A DNA stretch of 64,000 nucleotides from assembly GCF_021190955.1 (NCBI RefSeq), contig NZ_JAIOAO010000002.1:1240001-1304000 (forward strand), read 5' to 3'. A program made the position numbers and the translations under genes. The notes under the pieces were generated by a model. That model saw only the letters and a program-made list of their open reading frames with translations, was not told where the DNA came from and did no database searches. Within the stretch, counting starts at the first letter, position 1, and every line of letters begins with the position of its first letter. Origin of the DNA: Parachryseolinea silvisoli (GTDB taxonomy: Bacteria > Bacteroidota > Bacteroidia > Cytophagales > Cyclobacteriaceae). Of this stretch, positions 33,901 to 41,852 are shown one piece after another.

Positions 33901-34000
33901 TACGATTGCGGTATGGAATTGAATGCTCCTGCTAACGCTCGCCGTCATACTCGGCACAAGTGCCGCATCGCTGATGCGAACACTTGCGCAGAGGGTAGAC

Positions 34001-36265
34001 TTAGAAGAAAAAAGAAAGGCCCGTCTTAAAGAAGAAAGGCGTGCCGGGTGTGAAGTGTATTTCGGAAACCGGGTCGATCTCGTTTTGAAGTCTTGACTCG
34101 GTGTCGAACTGGGCTTCGTTCCATGCGTCATTGAGCAGGTTCTCGGCTACAAAGCTTAACTCGAACCTGGAGCGTGTATACTTCAACACGGCGTCGGCCA
34201 GAAAGTATCCTTTTGCTTCGACGGAATTGTCTTCGTTGGCCGCGCGATCGCCCATGTAACGGTAGCGGAGGCTGCCGTTGATGCCATTCTTTAACCGGAA
34301 CGAAAGACCGCCGATGCTGGTAAACGTTGGTGCCAGCGGAATGTAATCTTCGCCTTCGGGGGCATCTTCTACTTTGGGATTTGTCAGGTTTACGTCGCCG
34401 TCGAGGTAGAGCCAGGGCATGATCTGATAACGTAAGGAAAGGTCAAGGCCCTGGCGCAAGGTCTTTCCACCGGGTTCGACGACGCCTTCATCACCGACGT
34501 AGACAAATTCCTGATCCAGGCGCAGTGTCCAGGCGGCGGCGGTCAGCAGCAGCTTGTTGCTTATCTTCACCGTTGCGCCGACATCCACGCCGTAAGCCTT
34601 CGGGAGGATGTCTTCGCCGCGTTGGGCTACGACTACGCGCGTATCATTAGAGTGAAAGCCGATGCCGCTTTTTACAAACAGGTTTAGCGTGCGCGTCGCA
34701 TTATAGCTGACATTAAGCTTGGGGCTGACAGTGGCTTTGCTGACACTTTGCCGATCGTACTCGGGCGTAAGCGCATCGATATAATTGAAGGTGAAATGGT
34801 CGAGGCGTACGGCGGCGTTTACCGAGAGCTTCTGCGAGAGGCGCAATGTTTCCTGCACGTAGGCATACAGGTTTGTCTCGTCGATGTCGCCGCGTGCGAT
34901 GTCGTTTAGAAATATCTTGCGCGACCGGGTATGGTACAGGTGTAGATCGTTGATGTCATCGTATCGGAAACCTGCTCCGACTTCGCTTTGCACGGGCCGG
35001 CTGGCGAGCGCAAGATCCTGCGTGTAGCTACCGCGATAACCATAGATGTTGCGGGTTTCGCTTTGAGTGATCTGGTCGCCGTTGACTGGGTCGTTCAGGA
35101 AGAACGTGAAATTCGAGATGAGGTTAAAATCGTACCGGCTGTAATATAGCTGGTTTTCGATCATGGCCCCGTTGTCGAGCGTCTTCAGGTGTTTGATCCA
35201 GGCATTCGAACGTGATGTCTCGCCGCCTTCCGTGGGGTCGATCGAGCCAAAACGGGTGATGGCGCCGTTGGCGACGGCGCGCTCAGGTACCTGCCCCGAG
35301 GCATCCCAATGGCTGTTGAACGTCGACAGCCCTGCCGTGACGAACTGACTGCTGTCGAGATAAGCAGTATACTTGCCCATCAGATTCAGCCGGTTGAAGT
35401 TTTGGTTTGCGTCGAAGAACCCGTCGGTGCGGAAGTATTCGGAAGCGATGTAGGCGTTGCTGCGCCGGTCATCGTGCTGCTTGTCGAACAAGGTAATGGC
35501 ATTCACGTTGCGGAAGGTGCCAAAGCGGCCGCCTTCGATCTTGATCATATCCTGGTCGAGGGCATCGCGGGTGTGGAATGCGGCGTAGCCAGCCGTGGTC
35601 ATGTTTCCCTTGGCGGCATAGTAGGGGCCTTTGTTAAAATCTACGGTGCCGACGATCTCAGGAATAAGAAAGTGCAGGTCAGAGTAGCCCTGGCCGTGCG
35701 CGTGTGACACCATGTTGACGGGCATGCCGTCTACTTCCAGGTTGATGTCGGTGCCGTGGTCGATGTCGAATCCGCGCAGGAAGATTTGCTCGGCTTTACC
35801 CCCACCGGCGTGCTGCGCGATAAAGAGGCCGGGAACCATGCGCAGAATATCTTGCGACGTGTTGATCAGACGCAAGCGGATGTCTACCTGCGAGAGTGTG
35901 TTTGTCTCCCGTACCCGTTGATCCTGTACGACGACGTCTTCCAGTAGTAAGTCGCCGGGCTTGAGCATGGCGTTGAAGACGGCTGTTTCGCCGGATTGGA
36001 TCATGACGGGTTGTTGCACGGCGGCGTAACCGACGAATGTTATCTGTATATCATATTGGCCGGCGGGTAGGCCGGTGACCCTGAAGTGGCCGAGTTTGTC
36101 TGTGGAGGTGCCGCGGTTCAATGACGGCAGGTAGACGTTTACGTCTGGCAAGGGGACCTTGCCCTCTTGCGTGATGGTGCCAGTTAGCGTGCCCGTGTTT
36201 TGTGCAAACAAGAGGGTAGGAGCTAACAGTACTATGTATAGTATTGATAGTATACTTTGTTTCAT
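34001..36265 (-). CDS. TonB-dependent receptor
   Basis: 754 residues from ATG 36265. A signal peptide (SILSILYIVLLAPTLLFAQ) is followed by a carboxypeptidase-regulatory-like domain (about 23-110, GTLTGTITQEGKVPLPDVNV), a plug domain (about 115-240) and a 22-strand barrel ending in FFFKTGLSFFF. The plug has NMVSHAHGQGYSDLHFL, with two His, and many His/Asp around it, which suits a metal substrate. Imports something across the outer membrane with TonB energy. A His-rich membrane protein lies just upstream on the same strand, so a zinc, nickel, cobalt or copper complex is the best guess. Confidence 0.92.
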   Translation of the reverse strand: MKQSILSILYIVLLAPTLLFAQNTGTLTGTITQEGKVPLPDVNVYLPSLNRGTSTDKLGHFRVTGLPAGQYDIQITFVGYAAVQQPVMIQSGETAVFNAMLKPGDLLLEDVVVQDQRVRETNTLSQVDIRLRLINTSQDILRMVPGLFIAQHAGGGKAEQIFLRGFDIDHGTDINLEVDGMPVNMVSHAHGQGYSDLHFLIPEIVGTVDFNKGPYYAAKGNMTTAGYAAFHTRDALDQDMIKIEGGRFGTFRNVNAITLFDKQHDDRRSNAYIASEYFRTDGFFDANQNFNRLNLMGKYTAYLDSSQFVTAGLSTFNSHWDASGQVPERAVANGAITRFGSIDPTEGGETSRSNAWIKHLKTLDNGAMIENQLYYSRYDFNLISNFTFFLNDPVNGDQITQSETRNIYGYRGSYTQDLALASRPVQSEVGAGFRYDDINDLHLYHTRSRKIFLNDIARGDIDETNLYAYVQETLRLSQKLSVNAAVRLDHFTFNYIDALTPEYDRQSVSKATVSPKLNVSYNATRTLNLFVKSGIGFHSNDTRVVVAQRGEDILPKAYGVDVGATVKISNKLLLTAAAWTLRLDQEFVYVGDEGVVEPGGKTLRQGLDLSLRYQIMPWLYLDGDVNLTNPKVEDAPEGEDYIPLAPTFTSIGGLSFRLKNGINGSLRYRYMGDRAANEDNSVEAKGYFLADAVLKYTRSRFELSFVAENLLNDAWNEAQFDTESRLQNEIDPVSEIHFTPGTPFFFKTGLSFFF

Positions 36266-36364
36266 AGAAGAAATGGTGAAAAAATAATTGGGGTTCAGGC
36301 ATGCCATGTATCGGCGATCGGCGCAAGTATTCGTGCCATTGCGTCTATCGTTGGCATTCTCCAC

Positions 36365-36455
36365 GCCAGTCTGAAGACTGGCACCATGGTAGGCACTCCC
36401 GATAGCTATCGGGATCTCCGCCCCGAGACGGGGCTAAGACTTGCGCCAGATGCGC
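36365..36455. repeat. Cluster of short perfect palindromes
   Basis: GCCAGTCT/AGACTGGC (36365-36382), the 18-base palindrome TCCCGATAGCTATCGGGA (36397-36414), GCCCCG/CGGGGC (36420-36434) and GCGC/GCGC (36443-36455) lie within 91 bases, between the receptor and the His-rich gene. Looks like a REP-type mosaic element. Confidence 0.65.
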
Positions 36456-36482
36456 GTTTTTATACACGGGATTAATGAACCT

Positions 36483-36875
36483 CTAAATGTTAATGGACGT
36501 GCGGTTAATCCGAGGAGGTGGAGTCACAGGAGAACGGTATGAGGAAAGAGGTACGTTTGTCCTGCTCGGTGGTATGCGGTTCAGGAGTTGACGTATGAAG
36601 AGAATGTCTGTGATGGATTGTGTATATAAAAATAGGCTTACCAATGACGGCAGCTCCGCACTAGCCGGCTCCGGCGCGTGGGTATGGACTTCGTTAGATG
36701 CGTGATGATGGTGGTGATCGTCGAAGGAGTGGTCATGCCCATGATCGTGGTGATGGATGTGAATATGGCTGTGGGCGTCGAGGTAGTGCAGGAGGTCGTG
36801 CCCCATTTCCAGTGCGCCGTAGCTGAGCATGGTCATGGCGTATACGATCAGTATCAGGGTGCTTCCGCGGGTCAC
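36483..36875 (-). CDS. Histidine-rich small membrane protein, probably metal-related
   Basis: 130 residues if GTG 36875 is the start, 117 if ATG 36836. The first choice gives a full hydrophobic segment (LILIVYAMTMLSYGALEMG). Next comes a His/Asp-rich region (AHSHIHIHHHDHGHDHSFDD, then five His and VHTHAPEP), a second hydrophobic stretch (LPSLVSLFLYTQSITDILF) and a Pro/Arg tail. Such His tracts bind Zn, Cu, Ni or Co. It is 217 bases upstream of the TonB receptor on the same strand. A -7 element at 36887-36880 would place the transcript start at about the GTG, which favours the ATG or a leaderless mRNA. Confidence 0.72.
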   Translation of the reverse strand: MTRGSTLILIVYAMTMLSYGALEMGHDLLHYLDAHSHIHIHHHDHGHDHSFDDHHHHHASNEVHTHAPEPASAELPSLVSLFLYTQSITDILFIRQLLNRIPPSRTNVPLSSYRSPVTPPPRINRTSINI

Positions 36876-36879
36876 ACAG

Positions 36880-36887
36880 CAAAAGTA
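36880..36887 (-). promoter_or_regulatory. Bacteroidota-type -7 element for His-rich gene
   Basis: TACTTTTG on the minus strand, between the terminator of the DUF2723 gene and the His-rich gene. No TTTG at the usual -33 distance. Confidence 0.45.
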
Positions 36888-36910
36888 GGAAAATGGGTGG
36901 GCTATAAAAG

Positions 36911-36942
36911 AAAAAGAGGTTGCCGGATGGCAACCTCTTTTT
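36911..36942. terminator. Terminator of the DUF2723 gene
   Basis: Perfect 14-bp stem AAAAAGAGGTTGCC and complement with GGAT loop, giving T tracts on both strands; 21 bases past the stop at 36964. Confidence 0.94.
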
Positions 36943-36963
36943 GGTATTGGGTGATGTTTTTGA

Positions 36964-39936
36964 TTAGAAGTTCGAGCGGTCGAGCTGTAGGGCGGCGCCG
37001 TGCTTTGAGTACGCATTCTCGACCTTCTCGGCCAGCTCTTTCTCGCCGTATTGTGCCAATACGCGTTGCAGCTCGCCGAGGATGATGACGTTTACCTGCA
37101 GGTCGCGGCCGTAGTCGCGCGTGCGGATGTAGTAGTCGGCCAGGGCGTCGGCGCGGGGCCACATGATATTCGCAATCTCGATGGCTTTTGCTTTTTCGCC
37201 CACTTCGAAGAGTAAGGCGACAGCTTGCGCCGACGTATAGTCATACGGGATCGACGTGTCGGGCATGTGCGAGAGGCTAAACAGCAATACTTCGCGGGCT
37301 TTGGCGGTTTCACCTTTGTTGACGAGTGCCTGAGCCAGGGAATTGAAGCTGCTGCGGTGGTTGAGCACGAAATTACGATAGTCCTGTGTATAGTATACGT
37401 TTGGATCGTCCAGGTTACGGAACTGGAATTTCTTCAACATATTCTCCGTGCTCACTTTGGTGTTGACCAATTCAGATTGGTTGAACGAGTTGGGGTTAAA
37501 CACCGGCAGGATACGATAGGCATTGCCTTCCTGTACTACGTAGCGGCTCAAGTCTACATTGAATTGCGCCAGTGACGTGTTGTTGACATAGAGCGGACGC
37601 TCCCAGTTGGCGGAGGCCAGCATATCGAGCATCGCGAGGTCTTTTCTTTCCAGGGCGTTGCCTTTTACGCGCAGGTGCATTTCGGGTACCACGAGGCTGT
37701 CCATGCCTTCGGGGATGATGCCCAGGCTACGCACTTTGTCGACGTCTACTTTCAACACGATGTCCTTGGTGGGCAACATATAGCGCTCGCCGCGGTATTC
37801 GGGGTGCAGCAGGCTCTTGTTGTTGTCGCGTAGCAGCTCCAGGTATTTTTTCAGGTCCATCTGTTTGATGCCTGCATTGTAGTACGGAATGTACTGTGTC
37901 TTATCGTCGCGGTAGTTTTCTACCGTAAGGGTGTATGGGAATGGCTTCGATTCATACGCAGCGCGTGTAGTCTGCTCGATGTACCAGTCGGTGTTGTAAT
38001 AGCTCAACACGATTACGCGTACGTCGGTGCGCACACCCTCCACGTCCTGTGCATACCAGAGGGGGAAGGTATCGTTATCTCCGCCGGTGAACAGCACGGC
38101 TTCCGGCGCGCAGGATTGTAAATAGTTTACCGCTGAGTCTACGGAGAAGTAACGGTTTGCACGGTTGTGATCATTCCAGCCTTGTTGTGCCATGAGCACG
38201 GGCGCCGAAAAGCAAACCAGTGTAGCGATGATGGCCGCGGTCTTTAGGTTGCCCATTATTTTACCTAACCACTCTGCGATGGCAATGACGGCAAAACCGA
38301 TCCAGAAACAGAAAGCATAATATGAGCCTGTATAGATATAGTCACGTTCGCGCGGCTCGGTAGGCGGCGAGTTGAGGTATACCACCAGTGCTACACCCGT
38401 GAGGATGAAGAGCAGGGCTACCACCACGAAGTTGCGCGTGTTGTGTACCGATTGCCAGAACATGCCGATGAGGCCAAGCACGAACGGGATCATGAAGAAG
38501 TTGTTACGGCCGGCATTTTCGGCCAGCTCCGTTGGCAGCTTGTCGAACCAGTGCAGCGGACTGAGCCAGTCGGCGCCCTGAATGTCGCTCTCGCGGCCGG
38601 CAAAGTTGAACATGAAATAACGCATGTACATGTTGCCGATCTGGTGGTCGAACATGAAGTACAGGTTGTCGGAAAAGAACTTCGGCTTTTCGCCTTCTTG
38701 CAGGCCCAGCTCGGAGCGGTAAATGCGTGCGTGTTCCGGGTCGCTGCTATAGATCCGTGGCAGAAAGGTTTGCTGACCGGGGTCGTACTCGTATTCGAAT
38801 TTGTGGTCTTTGATCTCGTATTTGTCTTTGCCTTTTTTGTAGATGGCGGCGCCTTCTTTAATGCCGGTTACCTGGGCGGTGAAGTACGGGCCATACAGTA
38901 ACGGGCGGCTACCGTACTGCTCACGCTTGAGGTAGCTTACGAAGCTCATTACATCTGACGGGTCGTTTTCGTCAATCGGTGGGTTGTCGTTCGAGCGGAT
39001 CACGACCAGGGCGTACGATGCGTAGCCGATGAGGATGAAAGCCACTGCGTTGAGGAACGTGTTGAGCACGACGCGCTGCCGCTTTTGTGAGAACACGATG
39101 CCCCACACCAGTGCGGAAACCAGAATGATTGTAAAGACCAACGCGCCGGTGTTAAACGGCAGGCCGAGGGTGTTGACAAAGAACACTTCGAAGTGGCCCG
39201 CGAACGTCGGCAGACCAGGGATGATGATCTCGTTGATAAAGAAGATGATCAGGAGGCTGATCAACATCGAGGCGATCACCCCCCACATGGTCGGTGTATA
39301 TTTTTTGAAGTAATACACCAACGCCAGTGCAGGGATCGTTACAAGGTTCAACAAGTGGACGCCGATGGAGAGGCCCATCATGTAAAAAATCAGGAGCAAC
39401 CAGCGGTTGGCTTTGGATTCGTCTTCAATAACATCCCACTTCATCATGGCCCACACCACAAAGGCGGTGAAGAATGACGACATGGCGTACACTTCCGCTT
39501 CTACGGCTGAGAACCAGGCGGAGTCGGAGAAGGTGTAAGCCAGTGACCCCACGAGGCCGGCGCCGAGCAGCACCCAAATTTTGTCGGACGGGATTTCCTC
39601 CGAGGCGCCGATTTTCATCAGCTTGCGGCCGAACAGGGTAATGGACCAGAACAGGAACAGCACGGTAAACGCGCTGGCGAGTACGCTGCTGAAGTTAATC
39701 CAGTATGCAACTTTCGTAACATCGCCCATGGCGAGGAAAGAGAACATGCGCCCGATGAGGAGGAATAACGGAGCTCCCGGAGGGTGGGGTACCTGCAGCT
39801 TGTAGGAAACGGAAATGAACTCACCGCAGTCCCAATAGCTGGCTGTTTCTTCCATGGTAAGCCAGTAGCTTATGAGCGCAATCGCGAAGACGCCCCAGCC
39901 AACGATGTTGTTGAATTTCTGAAAAGTTGAATTCAT
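36964..39936 (-). CDS. DUF2723 polytopic membrane protein
   Basis: 990 residues. The N-terminal half has about twelve membrane segments and the DUF2723 start pattern ISYWLTMEETASYWDCGEF, KLQVPHPPGAPLFLLIGRM. Asp/Glu in the first outside loop (DCGEF) resembles the catalytic acidic site of GT-C enzymes (protein O-mannosyltransferase-like, TMEM260 relatives). The soluble C-terminal half (from about 620) has GGDNDTFPLWYAQDVEGVR and helical repeat-like parts near the end (TAKAREVLLFSLSHMPDTS). Found throughout Bacteroidota; a role in protein O-glycosylation is plausible but unproven. Confidence 0.88.
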   Translation of the reverse strand: MNSTFQKFNNIVGWGVFAIALISYWLTMEETASYWDCGEFISVSYKLQVPHPPGAPLFLLIGRMFSFLAMGDVTKVAYWINFSSVLASAFTVLFLFWSITLFGRKLMKIGASEEIPSDKIWVLLGAGLVGSLAYTFSDSAWFSAVEAEVYAMSSFFTAFVVWAMMKWDVIEDESKANRWLLLIFYMMGLSIGVHLLNLVTIPALALVYYFKKYTPTMWGVIASMLISLLIIFFINEIIIPGLPTFAGHFEVFFVNTLGLPFNTGALVFTIILVSALVWGIVFSQKRQRVVLNTFLNAVAFILIGYASYALVVIRSNDNPPIDENDPSDVMSFVSYLKREQYGSRPLLYGPYFTAQVTGIKEGAAIYKKGKDKYEIKDHKFEYEYDPGQQTFLPRIYSSDPEHARIYRSELGLQEGEKPKFFSDNLYFMFDHQIGNMYMRYFMFNFAGRESDIQGADWLSPLHWFDKLPTELAENAGRNNFFMIPFVLGLIGMFWQSVHNTRNFVVVALLFILTGVALVVYLNSPPTEPRERDYIYTGSYYAFCFWIGFAVIAIAEWLGKIMGNLKTAAIIATLVCFSAPVLMAQQGWNDHNRANRYFSVDSAVNYLQSCAPEAVLFTGGDNDTFPLWYAQDVEGVRTDVRVIVLSYYNTDWYIEQTTRAAYESKPFPYTLTVENYRDDKTQYIPYYNAGIKQMDLKKYLELLRDNNKSLLHPEYRGERYMLPTKDIVLKVDVDKVRSLGIIPEGMDSLVVPEMHLRVKGNALERKDLAMLDMLASANWERPLYVNNTSLAQFNVDLSRYVVQEGNAYRILPVFNPNSFNQSELVNTKVSTENMLKKFQFRNLDDPNVYYTQDYRNFVLNHRSSFNSLAQALVNKGETAKAREVLLFSLSHMPDTSIPYDYTSAQAVALLFEVGEKAKAIEIANIMWPRADALADYYIRTRDYGRDLQVNVIILGELQRVLAQYGEKELAEKVENAYSKHGAALQLDRSNF

Positions 39937-39998
39937 GAGGTTTTAAAGACTTAGGGGGCGAAAATAAGTAAATAATGCCTAAAAACGGTGTCCCAGGG

Positions 39999-40622
39999 TT
40001 ATTTGTAGACGATCACATAAAACACCAGCCAGAGTAGGAAAATAAGCACATACGAGCACAATACGATGGTCCAGACGTACCGCCGGTCTTTTTGTGCATA
40101 GTGGTGGATGCCGGCGACCAGGGCGAAGCAATAGGCGATCTCAAATACGTTGAGGGCTCGCAGAGGGTAGGCCCAGCGTTTGTCGAGGGTGTTGTAATCA
40201 AAAAAATGTATCAGGGATAACGGGTAAAACCCACGTATGTCGTTATAAGTAGGGTCGGTCTCGATAACCATGAACCAGGCGATTTTCAAGACCTCGGGAA
40301 GGAGGAAGATAAATTCGGCGCCGATGACAACCCCGAAGCATTGGCTGTAGGTGACGCGGTAGCCAAACATGAAACATCCCACCCAGATGACAAAGGCGAT
40401 GACGACGAATTTCCAGGCGTAGATAAAGGGGATGGAAAAGTATTTAAGGGCGTTGATGATCTGCAGGATGCCGCCCTGGGGGCGATCTTGCAGGAATTCG
40501 AACGCGGCGGTCTCGTTTTCAATAAATGCAATTTTGATGTATAACAACAACAGGGAGGCCATACACAACAGGATAAAAAGCAGCTTTTTGTCGGCAGCAA
40601 AGAAAGATTTAGTTTCGTGCAT
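39999..40622 (-). CDS. Polytopic membrane protein, unknown
   Basis: 207 residues from ATG 40622. About five membrane segments (LLFILLCMASLLLLYIKIAF, FVVIAFVIWVGCFMFGY, ALVAGIHHY and others). I see resemblance to small Bacteroidota integral proteins of unknown role, nothing firmer. Its start codon overlaps by two bases the ATG of the opposite-strand TPR gene (sequence CATG at 40620-40623). A longer version from 40739 would run through that gene's signal peptide and is unlikely. Confidence 0.75.
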   Translation of the reverse strand: MHETKSFFAADKKLLFILLCMASLLLLYIKIAFIENETAAFEFLQDRPQGGILQIINALKYFSIPFIYAWKFVVIAFVIWVGCFMFGYRVTYSQCFGVVIGAEFIFLLPEVLKIAWFMVIETDPTYNDIRGFYPLSLIHFFDYNTLDKRWAYPLRALNVFEIAYCFALVAGIHHYAQKDRRYVWTIVLCSYVLIFLLWLVFYVIVYK

Positions 40623-41829
40623 GGAGTGTTCTGTATTCAAGATTTTCCTTCTCGTGGTGGTTCTCCTGCTGGTTGCCGACATCCCGGGCCAGGCGCAGCC
40701 GAGCACCCGAAAAGATACGACCATCATTTTGCTTTCCAATGTGGGGGTCCAGTTGGAGTGTACTCAGGCGTTGAACGATCTGTATAATTTTAAGTTTCCC
40801 CAGGCGGAGTTCCAGTTTCAATACCTGCGGGCCCGCTACCGGTGGCACCCGCTGCCGTATTTCCTGATGGGACTGATCGAGTGGTGGAAGATCATGCCGA
40901 ATACCAAGGACACCTCGCACGACGAGAAGTTCCTGGCGTATATGGACTCAACCATCGAGGTGGGCGAGAAACTGTATGACGATTACCCGGCCTACAAAAC
41001 GGAAGCAGCCTTTTTTCTGGCGGCGGCCTATGGTTTCAAGGGCCGCCTGTATTCGGATGAAGAGCGTAAGAACTGGCGCAAGGCTGCCTCGGCCGGGAAA
41101 AGCGCGCTGAACTATCTCGAGGAAGGCAAGGAGCAAGAAAATCTGAGCCCCGAATTACTCTTTGGCGATGCGCTGTATAATTATTTTTCGGTGTGGGTGC
41201 CCGAGAACTATCCCGCCTTGCGACCGGTGCTTTGGTTCTTCCGGAAGGGTGACAAGGCCTTGGGGCTAAAGCAGCTGAAAGAGGTGTCGTACAACGCCTT
41301 TTATACACGCACGGAGGCCATGGTCTGGCTGATGCGTATTTTGAACAGCTACGAGAAAGACCAGCAGCAAGCCTTTCAAATCAGTGAATATCTTTTCCAA
41401 ACCTATCCGGATAATCCCTATTTTCATCGGTATTATGCCCGGATGTTGTATTCGCTGGGCCGGTATATGGAAGCAGAGCCGGTTTGCAAGAACATCCTGG
41501 CGAAGATCGACAGTGGTCAGGTAGGCTATGAAGCCACCAGCGGCCGATACGCGTCCTTCTTCCTGGGGCAAATCTACGAGGCGCGGCGTAAGCTCGACGA
41601 TGCCAAGAAGCAGTACGAGCTATGCATGAAGTTTGCCGAGCAGATCGGCGCGACGGAATCGGGTTATTACCTCTACTCCATGATTGCCCTGGGCGAGATT
41701 GCTGAAAAACAAGGACATAAGGCGGAGGCCAAGACCTGGTTTAAGGCGGTGCAGAAGAAAGCAGGGCGTAAGGACGAGGCCTACAAAGATGCCAAGTGGA
41801 GGCTAAAACGATTAGAGAAAGGGGACTAG
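40621..41829 (+). CDS. Exported tetratricopeptide-repeat protein
   Basis: 402 residues from ATG 40621. A signal peptide (CSVFKIFLLVVVLLLVADIPGQA) precedes an all-helical protein with TPR-like pairs, for example YPDNPYFHRYYARMLYSLGRY and ATSGRYASFFLGQIYEARRK, and C-terminal YSMIALGEIAEKQGHKAEA. Probably periplasmic; TPRs bind partner proteins, here unknown. An earlier in-frame ATG (40432) would read through the divergent membrane gene and give no signal peptide at the start. The glycan cluster begins 23 bases after its stop. Confidence 0.82.
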   Translation: MECSVFKIFLLVVVLLLVADIPGQAQPSTRKDTTIILLSNVGVQLECTQALNDLYNFKFPQAEFQFQYLRARYRWHPLPYFLMGLIEWWKIMPNTKDTSHDEKFLAYMDSTIEVGEKLYDDYPAYKTEAAFFLAAAYGFKGRLYSDEERKNWRKAASAGKSALNYLEEGKEQENLSPELLFGDALYNYFSVWVPENYPALRPVLWFFRKGDKALGLKQLKEVSYNAFYTRTEAMVWLMRILNSYEKDQQQAFQISEYLFQTYPDNPYFHRYYARMLYSLGRYMEAEPVCKNILAKIDSGQVGYEATSGRYASFFLGQIYEARRKLDDAKKQYELCMKFAEQIGATESGYYLYSMIALGEIAEKQGHKAEAKTWFKAVQKKAGRKDEAYKDAKWRLKRLEKGD

Positions 41830-41852
41830 TGAATCCCACTAAAAAACAATAA

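Larger units (their letters stand above)
33532..34000. promoter_or_regulatory. 469-base intergenic region with phased repeats
   Basis: No convincing gene. In order: a hairpin with 9-bp arms GGTAACCTC/GAGGTCACC (33571-33592), an 11-bp-phased CTAG array (33663-33725), and a 10-bp-phased TGTCCTA array (33863-33890). A frame at 33763-34029 on the plus strand crosses the second array and overlaps the receptor gene, and looks spurious. Confidence 0.7.

Noticed and set aside
33763-34029. 88-codon plus-strand frame in the repeat-rich intergenic region
   Set aside because: It crosses the TGTCCTA array, overlaps the 3' end of the receptor gene and has odd composition with a basic tail; no family pattern.
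36266-36364. N-terminal extension of the TonB receptor to 36364
   Set aside because: The signal peptide begins at the ATG at 36265; residues before it are charged and would block export.
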